DNA of 64,000 nt from positions 1 through 64,000 of the forward strand of contig JABUFA010000015.1 in NCBI GenBank assembly GCA_013314755.1, given 5' to 3'. Made by a program: the position numbers and the translations under genes. Of the stretch, positions 19,894-27,791 are shown piece by piece (the first letter of the stretch is position 1; every line of letters begins with the position of its first letter). The notes under the pieces were generated by a model. The model was given only the letters and a program-made list of their open reading frames with translations, did no database searches and was not told the origin of the DNA. This DNA comes from Chthonomonadia bacterium. GTDB taxonomy: Bacteria; Armatimonadota; HRBIN16.

Positions 19894-21216
19894 TCAAGCG
19901 TTCATGCTCTCGCGCTGTTTGCCGCTGGTCAGCCACCCTTTGCCGGCAATGCATGGGGAGAACCGCTCTGAAGCGTGATATGCCAGCGCCAGTGCGATGA
20001 CCAGGTCGTCGTGCTCACTGCCCCGTGCCTGCAGACGGACGTGACCGCTTGCGGTGTGGCTGGCACTGAAGGCGTGCAGTTCGCGCAAGAGGTCGGGATG
20101 AGGTGGAATAGCCAGCCTTCCGCGTTCCATCGCCAGCGCAAGCGACTCGATCAGCGCGCGTTTGGAGGAAGCGGTGAAGTGCACCGGCTCTACCTGCATC
20201 CTCAACCGGTGTTCGCTCAGATGTGTCTGCAGGCTTTCGCCGAGCGGGTCGCCGATGCCGGTGGCGTCAAAACACACCGCACGCACCCACCACTCGCTAA
20301 ATCGCTGAAGCAATCGCTCTATCTGCATCTGCCAGGACGCAGTGGGCAACCTTTCCACATATACCGCCTGCATCTTTCCTTGTGCCTCGCGCAGTATCAC
20401 CAGCGCAGTATAGTCCTGATAGCGTCCCCAGTCCAGTCCGGCAACGGTGGGCACAGGCATCGGTCTGGACTCCGACAGAGCGGCGTCCACGCAGGCTTCA
20501 ATCAGCTGTTGTGGGAACACCGCGCCCGCATCGTCCACGAACTGCGCTTCGTATTCAATCGCGAATTGCCGTTCGGTCAGCAGTTGTTTTTGCATCTGCA
20601 GGAACTGGGGGGAGATGCGCGGGTTGCTGGCGGTAGGGAAACGGAAGCTGCGGCACGCCCCGCCCGATTGCCCTCGTACGAACCACTCCCAGAAGTGATT
20701 TCTGCCGAAGGGCGTGGAAAGCAGAACCAGCTGCCCTTCGGTGTCCGCCAGCATGGGCATCAGTACCTGTGGGATGACCTCCGCGTCCAAATAGGCAGCT
20801 TCGTCCGCGACGATGCGATGTGCACTTCTGCCGCGCAGGGAGCGTGCCTGCCGGTAGCCGCTTCGAGCGACGATTTCGCTTTCGCGGATGCGCAGTCGAG
20901 GGTAGGGGGCGGTACGCATGCAGACCCTGTCGCCCGATTTCTCTGAGAACGCCTGCAGAAGCTCTGCGGTGCGCCCGAACAGGATGGACGCCTGGTCCAG
21001 CGTCGGCGCGACAATCACCTGCTTACAGCCCGGATACAGCAGTGCCAGCGCGGCGGTCTCCACCGCCAGCGATTCAGTCTTGCCCCATCTTCTGCCGCAG
21101 GCTGCCACCTTCACGGGGTGCGTGTCCAGCATCCACTCGCGCTGTGCGGGGTGCGGCCTCCATCCCCACCACTCCTCTGCAGACCTCAACACCTCCTGAG
21201 GACAATAACGCCACAT
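19894..21216 (-). CDS. Solitary terminase large-subunit-like protein
   Basis: 440 aa. The ATPase half has a Walker A ACGRRWGKTES, a Walker B-like region HRIVADEAAY and a coupling motif LLSTPFGR. The nuclease half has GLDWGRYQDYTALV (first acidic residue of the RNase-H-like site) and ends with EHDDLVIALALA. This is the full phage packaging-terminase architecture. GAGGTG precedes ATG 21216. No small terminase, portal, capsid or integrase gene lies nearby; the neighbours are RqcH and a methyltransferase. It may be a prophage remnant, part of a gene-transfer-type system or a domesticated nuclease. Confidence 0.82.
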   Translation of the reverse strand: MWRYCPQEVLRSAEEWWGWRPHPAQREWMLDTHPVKVAACGRRWGKTESLAVETAALALLYPGCKQVIVAPTLDQASILFGRTAELLQAFSEKSGDRVCMRTAPYPRLRIRESEIVARSGYRQARSLRGRSAHRIVADEAAYLDAEVIPQVLMPMLADTEGQLVLLSTPFGRNHFWEWFVRGQSGGACRSFRFPTASNPRISPQFLQMQKQLLTERQFAIEYEAQFVDDAGAVFPQQLIEACVDAALSESRPMPVPTVAGLDWGRYQDYTALVILREAQGKMQAVYVERLPTASWQMQIERLLQRFSEWWVRAVCFDATGIGDPLGESLQTHLSEHRLRMQVEPVHFTASSKRALIESLALAMERGRLAIPPHPDLLRELHAFSASHTASGHVRLQARGSEHDDLVIALALAYHASERFSPCIAGKGWLTSGKQRESMNA

Positions 21217-21264
21217 GGGAATCACCTCAATCTGTAACCGCCTGCGGGTTATGCGGTCAACGTC

Positions 21265-21470
21265 GGGTGTTCACTCCATATTTTGCGGAGGCTAATCTAC
21301 AGGAAACATCCCTTGCATCTGGAGGTTGCGGGCTACTTTGGACTGCTGAAGCTTGCTTCAGCGAATCCACGCCTGTGGCATTGTGCTGCTGAAGCATGGC
21401 TTCAGCACTCCATATCTTGCGGAGGCTCAGCTGCGTGTTGCCTGCAACTTTCGGTCGCGAGGGCACACTG
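21265..21470. repeat. Degenerate palindrome cassette
   Basis: GCTGAAGC-TT-GCTTCAGC (21345-21362) and GCTGAAGC-ATG-GCTTCAGC (21388-21406) are intact hairpins. Around them are decayed pieces of the cassette at 11198-11298, such as GCGGAGGCT, GGTTGCGGGCTA and CACTCCATAT. Apart from these and the promoter at 21503, nothing is seen in 21217-21597. Confidence 0.7.
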
Positions 21471-21502
21471 AAGGAGGCAGGGCATCCGTGTCGCGTCGTG
21501 CC

Positions 21503-21532
21503 TTGACAGGGGTCTGCATAGCAACGTACAAT
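21503..21532 (+). promoter_or_regulatory. Promoter of the SAM methyltransferase
   Basis: TTGACA (21503-21508), an 18-base spacer and TACAAT (21527-21532) lie about 65 bases upstream of the GTG start. Confidence 0.6.
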
Positions 21533-21597
21533 TTGCAAGACGATGCCGGACACAGATTAGAAAGCAGGCACAGAGGTTTGCCGCTGAGGAGAAAACA

Positions 21598-22569
21598 GTG
21601 AATTACCGTTGCGTATGGTGTGGTTCGGACCAGCCGGGACGCACGTTTGTGGCGTGGGAACGGCTGTTTGGAATGGAGGGGGCGTTCGAGTACGCTGAGT
21701 GTGCCCAGTGTGGCTCTCTGCAGATTCTTCAGCCTCCTGAAGACCTGAAACGCTACTATCCGCCCGAATACGATGCCTACAACGCCCTGCCCGATACCTA
21801 TTACAGCGGCTGGCTGGGCACGGTGCGCCGGTGGCGTGACCGTACGGTGGCGACGGGCAGGGGGGGGCTGGGCAGGCTGGTTCTGCTCGTTCACCCCCAG
21901 CAGGACCCGCGCGTGCGCAGTATCCGCCTCTTGAACCTCACGCCGCAGTCGCGCGTGCTGGATGTAGGGTGTGGCAGTGGGCTGTTATTGCTCATCATGT
22001 ATGAAGTCGGCTTTCGTCATGTGGAGGGCATTGACCCCTATTATCCCTCCGACCGCCCGATTGGCGGTAAGGTGCCGGTGCATCGGTGCACGCTTGCCGA
22101 ATATCTGGCACAGCATCCCGAACCGTACGACGTGCTGATGTATCATCATGTGCTGGAGCACGTGCCCAATCCCGAAGAGGAGCTCTCGCTGGCGAAGGGG
22201 TTGCTGAAGCCGGGTGGACGGGTGCTGGTGCGCGTGCCGCTGGCGGGTTCTTACCACTGGAAGCACTACGGCGTGGACTGGTTCCAGCTGGATGCCCCGC
22301 GCCATCTGAGCATTCCGACTGTGCAGGGGATGCGCACGCTGGCGGAGCGGTGCGGATATGTGGTGGAACACGTCGGCTTCGATGCCCTACCTCTGCATCT
22401 GCACGCCAGCGAGCTGTACCGAAAGGGCATTCCCGGCTCACAGCATCGCCCGGAGATGCACAGCCCCGCGCAATGGAAGCAGTTCGCCCGGCTGACCGAC
22501 AGGCTGAACCGTTCGGGCGAGGCGGATTCAGGGGTGTTTATCCTGCGCGGAGGGTCAGTTCGCGGGTAG
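21598..22569 (+). CDS. Class I SAM-dependent methyltransferase with zinc ribbon
   Basis: 323 aa, GTG start with GAGGAG upstream. The N-terminus has two CxxC pairs (CVWCGSD and CAQCGSL), a zinc-ribbon arrangement found in methyltransferases of secondary and cell-surface sugar metabolism. The SAM-binding motif is RVLDVGCGSGLLLL, followed by DVLMYHHVLEHVPNPEEEL, as in Methyltransf_23 proteins. Such enzymes often act on sugars or small acceptors, but the acceptor here is unknown. The 3' end overlaps the convergent GerMN gene by 15 bases. Confidence 0.86.
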   Translation: MNYRCVWCGSDQPGRTFVAWERLFGMEGAFEYAECAQCGSLQILQPPEDLKRYYPPEYDAYNALPDTYYSGWLGTVRRWRDRTVATGRGGLGRLVLLVHPQQDPRVRSIRLLNLTPQSRVLDVGCGSGLLLLIMYEVGFRHVEGIDPYYPSDRPIGGKVPVHRCTLAEYLAQHPEPYDVLMYHHVLEHVPNPEEELSLAKGLLKPGGRVLVRVPLAGSYHWKHYGVDWFQLDAPRHLSIPTVQGMRTLAERCGYVVEHVGFDALPLHLHASELYRKGIPGSQHRPEMHSPAQWKQFARLTDRLNRSGEADSGVFILRGGSVRG

Positions 22570-23073
22570 CCCCTGGCGTACGGGTACAGGCTGGCTCAGG
22601 TCCACATGCTCGCCGATGGTGTCTATCTTTTTACCTTCCACCAGAATCCTCGCCTTCTCCACATCGGCAAACTGGGCGAGCGTCCGGCACAGGCTCTCCA
22701 CAATCAACGCTTCGGTGGTAGAACCTCCGGGAAAGTTGTCCACTAACTCTCGGCTGAAGTCTACCTCCGCGATGCCATCCTCCACCTTGACACGCAGGAG
22801 GCGCGTGCCCTGGGGAAAGGGGCTATCGCGCGTGATCAGCAGATGTTCCAGCGCTATGCGCAGAGGGTCCTCGTCCGCGTTCACGGGAACAGGCTTCGCT
22901 TCCCAGCGGTAGGTATTGCCCTCGCTTATCGGCACATAGACCACCACGGAGGGCTTGGTCTGCACGGGACCAGGCTGAGGGGCTAAGCGCGGTCGCCTGC
23001 TGGCATACCAGTAGCCGCCTCCGAAAGCCAGCACCGCCAGCAGAATCACCGTCAGTATCCAGCGTATTCTCAT
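22555..23073 (-). CDS. GerMN domain protein, membrane anchored
   Basis: 172 aa. An N-terminal TM/signal anchor (residues 5-24) is followed by a proline-rich linker and one GerMN domain. The domain contains DPLRIALEHLL, then VKVEDGIAEVDFSREL and ALIVESLCRTLAQF, the order seen in GerM and LpqB. GerMN domains sit outside the membrane, often with peptidoglycan amidases. The gene lies three bases downstream of the AMIN-amidase on the same strand, so the two probably work together in the envelope. No sporulation role should be inferred from the name. Confidence 0.85.
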   Translation of the reverse strand: MRIRWILTVILLAVLAFGGGYWYASRRPRLAPQPGPVQTKPSVVVYVPISEGNTYRWEAKPVPVNADEDPLRIALEHLLITRDSPFPQGTRLLRVKVEDGIAEVDFSRELVDNFPGGSTTEALIVESLCRTLAQFADVEKARILVEGKKIDTIGEHVDLSQPVPVRQGLPAN

Positions 23074-23076
23074 CTT

Positions 23077-24555
23077 CTACAGAGGCTCCGGTATCTGTAT
23101 CTGCTCGTCTTCGCTCTGATTGGCGGCAGGGCGGATTTCTACCTCTTCCTGCGCCATTCTCTGCTCCTTTTCCCCTTCAATATACGCTTTCAGCCCCGCC
23201 ACAATCGCCTCGGCGACCTTCTTCTGGAACTTCGGGTCCTTCAGTTTGGCGCGGTCGGTGTCGTTGTTGATGTATGCCACCTCAATCAACACGGCGGGCA
23301 TCTCGCTTCGGCGCAGGACGGCAAAGCCCGACTGGTAGATAGCGGTGTCGGTCTGCGCGCCGCGGTTGGGCAGTCCCGTCACGGCGGAAACATGTTTCTG
23401 TATCGCCTGCGCCAGCGCACGCCCGTCGGGGTCGGAGGCGTGAAAGTAGGTGGTGGTGCCGCTGGCGGAGTTCGGCTTTGGCGTGGAGTCGCAATGGATG
23501 CTGATGAAGAAATCCGCGCCCTTTTCGTTCGCCAGTTTGGGGCGGTCGTACAGGTCTACGGTGCTATCGTCCTCGCGCGTCATGGTGACGGTGGCTTTCT
23601 CCTTCACCAGCAGGTCGCGCACCATCAGCGCAATGGCGAGGGTAATGTCCTTCTCGTACACGATTCCATCCGCGCCTCTGCCCACCGCGCCCTTTGAGGT
23701 CCCGCCGTGTCCGGGGTCTATCACGATATGCTTTTCGGAAAGCTTGCCGTGTGCGTTTCGCGGTCGGTTCACGGCGAGCGTGATAATGGGCTTTTCCTTG
23801 TCGTATTCCACGCGGAGGCTGGCGGCGCGGGTGGTTCGGATGACCAGTGCGGAGCGTGCGCCCTTGGTGTCCCCGCTGAACTGCACCTGCTCAATCAGGG
23901 GGTGCTTCACGCTCCAGTCGGCAGGCAGTCCGTCGCCCGGTTTGACCTGCGGCATCTCCAGGATGGTGGTGTAACCTTCCTTCAGCGGGCGCAAGCGCAC
24001 AGGCACTCTGCGGCTGAGCTGCATCTGCAAGCGCGCCTCTTCCCCATCCGCCAGCCATTGCGCCTGAAGCAGGTCGGCAGGCGGTGGTGGAGGGGGAGGA
24101 TTGTTTTTGGCAGGAGTGCTGGCTGTGCGCGGTTTGTCGCTGGCTGGTGAAGGCGCAGTGCCGAGCGCGAGTGTGGCGAGGTTTCCCTCGGAAGCGGTAG
24201 AAAAGGCGAACGGCGTCTCCTCGCGCAGGTCTAACACCACGCGCACCACGCCCTCCTTGAACTGCGCCCAGCGTATCCTTTCCACGGCGGTTGGGGTATC
24301 GCCCTCTGGCTGGATGGTCTCTGGCGGCAGGGTGCAGGGCGAGATGTCTATCACCGCGCGCAGCGGCTCACGCAGGGTAAAGGTCTGGAAGTTGACCTTG
24401 CCAGAGGTTACTACGTGCAGGACGCTCTCTTCCCAGCGCAGTGCCTGCAGGGTGGGCAGGGGGGCGACAGATTCCGTCTGCTGAGCGTGCATTTGCCCAG
24501 CCATGCGCCAGACCAGAAACACCACCATCAGCACGCGCCACGCCGCCGGCACCAC
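23077..24555 (-). CDS. N-acetylmuramoyl-L-alanine amidase with AMIN domains
   Basis: 492 aa. A signal peptide (to about residue 24) is followed by two AMIN-like beta domains (about 35-130 and 160-250), which bind peptidoglycan. The zinc amidase_3 domain starts at HIVIDPGHGGTSKG, with the metal-site glutamate in YEKDITLAIA, the second histidine in FFISIHCDS and the catalytic glutamate in AVLIEVAYINN. It cleaves the muramic acid-peptide bond during cell separation or wall turnover. GGAGG precedes two adjacent GTG codons (24555 and 24552); either could be the start. The end of the protein is acidic and glutamine-rich. Confidence 0.92.
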   Translation of the reverse strand: MVPAAWRVLMVVFLVWRMAGQMHAQQTESVAPLPTLQALRWEESVLHVVTSGKVNFQTFTLREPLRAVIDISPCTLPPETIQPEGDTPTAVERIRWAQFKEGVVRVVLDLREETPFAFSTASEGNLATLALGTAPSPASDKPRTASTPAKNNPPPPPPPADLLQAQWLADGEEARLQMQLSRRVPVRLRPLKEGYTTILEMPQVKPGDGLPADWSVKHPLIEQVQFSGDTKGARSALVIRTTRAASLRVEYDKEKPIITLAVNRPRNAHGKLSEKHIVIDPGHGGTSKGAVGRGADGIVYEKDITLAIALMVRDLLVKEKATVTMTREDDSTVDLYDRPKLANEKGADFFISIHCDSTPKPNSASGTTTYFHASDPDGRALAQAIQKHVSAVTGLPNRGAQTDTAIYQSGFAVLRRSEMPAVLIEVAYINNDTDRAKLKDPKFQKKVAEAIVAGLKAYIEGEKEQRMAQEEVEIRPAANQSEDEQIQIPEPL

Positions 24556-24564
24556 GCCACCTCC

Positions 24565-24894
24565 TTATCTGTCCGCACTATTCTCGCTTTGAGGGCAAAT
24601 CTCCTCTTTCAACCAGCTGGCAAATTCATTATTGATTTTCGGCACATCTATCTGCGCGATGAAGTTGGTGTAGGAGATATGGCGGCGCACCTCGTCGGCG
24701 ACGGCTTCGTACAGCTCGGGCTCGGTTTTGACGATAAGCACCGTTTCCGGCTCTTCGGTGATTTCGCCTTTCCAGCGATAGGCGCAGGTGATGGGGAACC
24801 AGTTGGTGCACACCGCCAGCCGTTTCTCCAGCAAAGCCCGCGAAATCGTCCGCGCTTCCTCATCGGTGTTCAGGGTAATGTACAGGATGACCAT
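24565..24894 (-). CDS. cutA: Divalent cation tolerance protein CutA
   Basis: 109 aa, the size of trimeric CutA1. ILYITLNTDEEARTISRALL at the N-terminus, CTNWFPITCAYRWKGEI and TEPELYEAVADEVRRHISY are the conserved blocks. The family is linked genetically to copper and other divalent metals, but its biochemical role is not settled. The ATG at 24894 follows GGAGGGATAATC. A TATACT box (about 24933-24928) may belong to its promoter. The amidase start lies nine bases downstream on the same strand. Confidence 0.93.
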   Translation of the reverse strand: MVILYITLNTDEEARTISRALLEKRLAVCTNWFPITCAYRWKGEITEEPETVLIVKTEPELYEAVADEVRRHISYTNFIAQIDVPKINNEFASWLKEEICPQSENSADR

Positions 24895-24984
24895 GATTAT
24901 CCCTCCGCCTTGCTGAACTGCATAACAGTATACCGTATCTGGAAGGTTCGCTCTCCAAATTGGCGAGTTGTCTTATCTCTGAGA

Positions 24985-25145
24985 GGGCGAGGTTCCTGCC
25001 GAATCGGTTGAGGTATCAGCCCCCCTGTTGTCCCCCCGCAAGCAGGGGGACACTTCCTCCCCGTCTGCGTGAGGTCGGGTGGGGCTATCCTGCCTCGGCG
25101 AGGGATTTCCGCTGTGGAGGACAAGGCTCCTGCCGGGGCGTCTTG
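24985..25145. repeat. Long dispersed repeat unit, second copy
   Basis: 24987-25093 matches about 388-500 over roughly 105 bases, including the CCCCCCTG...CCCCCCGCAAGCAGGGGG palindrome and GAGGTC..GGGGCTAT. A shorter piece of the GGAGGnCnAGGCTCCTGCC type follows at 25117-25140. The spacer holds no gene. Confidence 0.7.
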
Positions 25146-25162
25146 GTGCTAAAGCGGGTTTT

Positions 25163-25538
25163 TCACATTCGCCCCAGCAGTATAATCACCGCTATCGCCA
25201 GGAAGAAGGAAACAGCAATGCCCTGCAGAAAACCCGACCACCAAATATTCCGTCTCTCGTCGTTGCTGATATCCGTGCGCGAGAACAAAACTAGGGCAGC
25301 TGTTGCAGCCACTCCGAGTGACAAAACGCCAATAAGGTCAGACTGCTCTTCTTTCAACGGCAGGTATCGGAGCGCGAGTGCTGACATCAGAACGAAAATG
25401 TTCATAGCCCCCGCCACGACATGACGAAGCCATCGACGATCCCCCTGTCCTTTGGGCATTCCTCCAGCCAAGCCCAATCGCGAGGGCGGTCACCACTATT
25501 CCAATGCCCAGGACAGGCGGTATTGTGTGTTCCGTCAT
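25163..25538 (-). pseudogene. Small membrane protein broken by a frameshift in a G5 run
   Basis: ATG 25538, with GGAGG eight bases upstream, opens MTEHTIPPVLGIGIVV..GLGWR, a good first TM segment. This frame continues as low-quality sequence past a G5 run (C at 25441-25445). In the next frame the sequence from DRRWLRHVV onward has three more TM segments (VAGAMNIFVLMSAL, IGVLSLGVAATAALVLF and GIAVSFFLAIAVIILL). The ATG in that second frame (25459) has its GGAGG only one base away, so independent initiation is unlikely. A one-base change in the run would join both parts into a protein of about 125 aa. Function unknown. Confidence 0.5.
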
Positions 25539-25636
25539 TGTTTGCGCCTCCGACCTTGCATCGCTCACAGGATAGACATACACTGAAACGGCAAAAGAAA
25601 CCCGACGAGCCTACCCGATGCTTTCCGCTGCTCCAA

Positions 25637-26302
25637 TCAGTGTAGCGACACAGTTGACCGTTCCCATATCAAGAAGCCTTCCAGGTCGTAAGCCTCTGCA
25701 ATAAGGAACTGAGCGTGCCTGACAAGATACTCCAGCTCCTCTACCGTTCCCGGACGCCTCTTTACCGACCAGGATAGGACCGCTTGGTCGGGAATCCGAG
25801 ACAGTATCCCCACGGTGGATGGGTAAGCCATCTCTACCATGGAGATACTGCGGTCGATAATTTCCGGGTCGGTGTCCGTTTCAAGCAAATACGTATACAC
25901 CTCTTTGTCGCCGACGATTACAAACCGTATCTCCTCCTCTGGGGGCAACCAATCGTGAAGCCAGTTCCCGAACAGAGCGATAGATTGTGGCACGTTGCTC
26001 AGGTACTGGCGCACGAACTCGGTGAGGTGCTCCTGCGTGGAGTATATCGGCACTATTATCCCTTTGTCCGTCCTGACTATAGGCGCGTCATCGGGAACTG
26101 GTACTACCCCACCCCACTTAAAGTTATTTACCTGCTCGGCGCTCAGCCCGGGCGGCAGGTAAGTATAGACCTGTCCCCGTCTAAGGTCAAGATGGTTCAG
26201 CAGCAATTCCGCCAGCGTCTTATGGAGTTCCTCCCCTTCCTCCAGAAAAGAACGGATATAATCTACTGCCTCCTCACCGAGGTCGTATCGAACAACGTCC
26301 AT
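25637..26302 (-). CDS. Hypothetical protein in the Rhs locus (candidate immunity protein)
   Basis: 221 aa, acidic and soluble, with no signal or TM segment. I start at ATG 26302 because AGGAGG lies six bases upstream; a second ATG at 26308 touches that site. Notable stretches are LPPGLSAEQVNNFKWGG, FGNWLHDWLPPEEEIRFVIV and VEMAYPSTVGILSRIP. I do not recognise the family. Being the last gene of an Rhs-tip series on the same strand, and small, acidic and intracellular, it could be an immunity protein. That rests on position only. Confidence 0.6.
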   Translation of the reverse strand: MDVVRYDLGEEAVDYIRSFLEEGEELHKTLAELLLNHLDLRRGQVYTYLPPGLSAEQVNNFKWGGVVPVPDDAPIVRTDKGIIVPIYSTQEHLTEFVRQYLSNVPQSIALFGNWLHDWLPPEEEIRFVIVGDKEVYTYLLETDTDPEIIDRSISMVEMAYPSTVGILSRIPDQAVLSWSVKRRPGTVEELEYLVRHAQFLIAEAYDLEGFLIWERSTVSLH

Positions 26303-26455
26303 TGTCATCCTCCTTCGGAACAACCTCACTTGTCCTGACGCCTTTCGCCTCGTTGCCTGAGTAATCGCCATCTGAGGTAGACATCAGATGTAACAGTGAA
26401 TGCGCTTTGCTGTTTGTGTGTTATCCTTCGGTTCTCCTCCCGTCGTTCTACATCC

Positions 26456-27106
26456 TTAGCACTCTGTGTCCGTGATGGTTTCATATTCGATAGATTGACC
26501 AAGCCGGTCTAGTACTCGCCGAAATGACTCGCGCGCGGCAACTGTTTTCTCGGTCTGTAAAGCCTGTTCCACCGCATGATAGATTACCCCTGTATCTGCG
26601 ATGTTTTCCTGAAGAATTTCCAGCAAGGTGTTTGCGACGGCGCAACGAATACGGTAAGAACGATGCGACAGTAATGAAAGGATGTAGTCAAGGTAACCTC
26701 TGTCTCCGAAGCGATACAGGGCATAGCCCATGTTCAGTTTAGGAAAAGGGTGAGTCTCCAGCCTGAATGCTTCCTCCACGATTCGCTGAATATGAAGAGT
26801 TCTGTAGCGGATGACGTTCATGTCGCCAATGGCAGCCGCTGCCCAGCCGCGCACTAACCACGACCGGTCGGCTAAGGCTGCCACGAGAAACGGCAGGACC
26901 GAAGGTTTTTCCCAATAGCCAAGCTGCTCTGCTGCAGAACAGCGCACCACATCCTCTGGGTCAAACAACAGGCTACTTTTCAGGGCTCTCAGCACGCGCG
27001 GATGACGATACTGCGCCAATTCCTCTATCGCATCGCATCTCTCGGTGGAATCAGGAGAGGACAGACGATTTAACAGGTAGACCATGTTCTTACGCTTTTC
27101 AGGCAT
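26456..27106 (-). CDS. HEAT-repeat protein (candidate immunity to the adjacent Rhs tip)
   Basis: 216 aa. Tandem helical HEAT/armadillo units run through most of the protein: CDAIEELAQYRHPRVLRAL, RCSAAEQLGYWEKPSVLPFL, RGWAAAAIGDMN and RCAVANTLLEIL. I take ATG 27106 (MPEKRKNMVYLLNRL) as the start, since the longer frame runs back into the Rhs gene. It begins 25 bases after the stop of the Rhs tip at 27132. HEAT proteins bind other proteins, and one placed directly after a toxin tip is a plausible immunity protein. Inference from context. Confidence 0.75.
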   Translation of the reverse strand: MPEKRKNMVYLLNRLSSPDSTERCDAIEELAQYRHPRVLRALKSSLLFDPEDVVRCSAAEQLGYWEKPSVLPFLVAALADRSWLVRGWAAAAIGDMNVIRYRTLHIQRIVEEAFRLETHPFPKLNMGYALYRFGDRGYLDYILSLLSHRSYRIRCAVANTLLEILQENIADTGVIYHAVEQALQTEKTVAARESFRRVLDRLGQSIEYETITDTEC

Positions 27107-27131
27107 AACCCCATCTTCCCCCCCTCTGAAG

Positions 27132-27779
27132 TTACGCCACCATATCAAGCGTACGCAACTCATCTTCGATTCTACGCTGGCAGTATCTTCCGTCATCTAT
27201 AAAGAGAACCTCTGCTCTTTTCTTTTTGTTACGCTGCTGCCTAGCTTTCTCCTCTCGCCTGTACCTGTCTCGTTCGTGCGGTGGCAACGACCTATCACGC
27301 GCCCGTTGGCGAACGACGTCATCAGGAAGATCTTGTAGTCCCGTATCGCGCAATCTCTCCTTGCCCTTTTTACCTCTTGCCTCCAGAATGACAAGTCCGA
27401 TAACAATTGCAGCACCGATAACATCTCCTATTGGGAGAGGGCCGTCAATCGCCGCTGCTCCTGCAGCAGCCCCCAACGCCCCTGCTACAGGCGTAGTTCC
27501 ACCCGGATCGACCGAATTGACAGGCTCATGCTCGCAATACAGATACGGGTGTTCACTCAACACCGCATCCCGGCTAATGAACCTCCCAACCTGCGGGTCA
27601 TAGTACCGAGCGCCCACATGCAGTAAACCCGCATCGCCATCGTCCCGATAGCCCCACGCACCCGCACAACGATACGGGTTAGCACTGCTACCCCACTGCG
27701 CCACCGGATTGCCAAAACCATCGCTTGTGAAGGTGCTCGTCACCGTTAGGAGTGGTGCCTTTTGCAGCGCGGGAAACAC
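27132..27779 (-). CDS. Orphan Rhs core fragment with C-terminal tip (type B)
   Basis: Up to 215 aa. The end of an Rhs core, GYRDDGDAGLLHVGARYY followed by DPQVGRFISRD and PYLYCEHEPVNSVDPGG, leads to a variable tip. The tip is a hydrophobic alanine/glycine/isoleucine segment, then a strongly basic tail (RQRARDRSLPPHERDRYRR...RNKKKR). The core part (27525-27741) is nearly identical to 29609-29825, and identity ends abruptly at GTGCTCGTCACC. There is no Rhs gene 5' of it and no ribosome site, so it is a displaced tip rather than a complete toxin gene. I do not name the toxin family. Confidence 0.8.
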   Translation of the reverse strand: MFPALQKAPLLTVTSTFTSDGFGNPVAQWGSSANPYRCAGAWGYRDDGDAGLLHVGARYYDPQVGRFISRDAVLSEHPYLYCEHEPVNSVDPGGTTPVAGALGAAAGAAAIDGPLPIGDVIGAAIVIGLVILEARGKKGKERLRDTGLQDLPDDVVRQRARDRSLPPHERDRYRREEKARQQRNKKKRAEVLFIDDGRYCQRRIEDELRTLDMVA

Positions 27780-27791
27780 GGAGGCGGTCGT

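Noticed and set aside
19894-21216. Prophage around the terminase-like gene
   Set aside because: No portal, capsid, tail, integrase, lysis or attachment-site repeats were found on either side.
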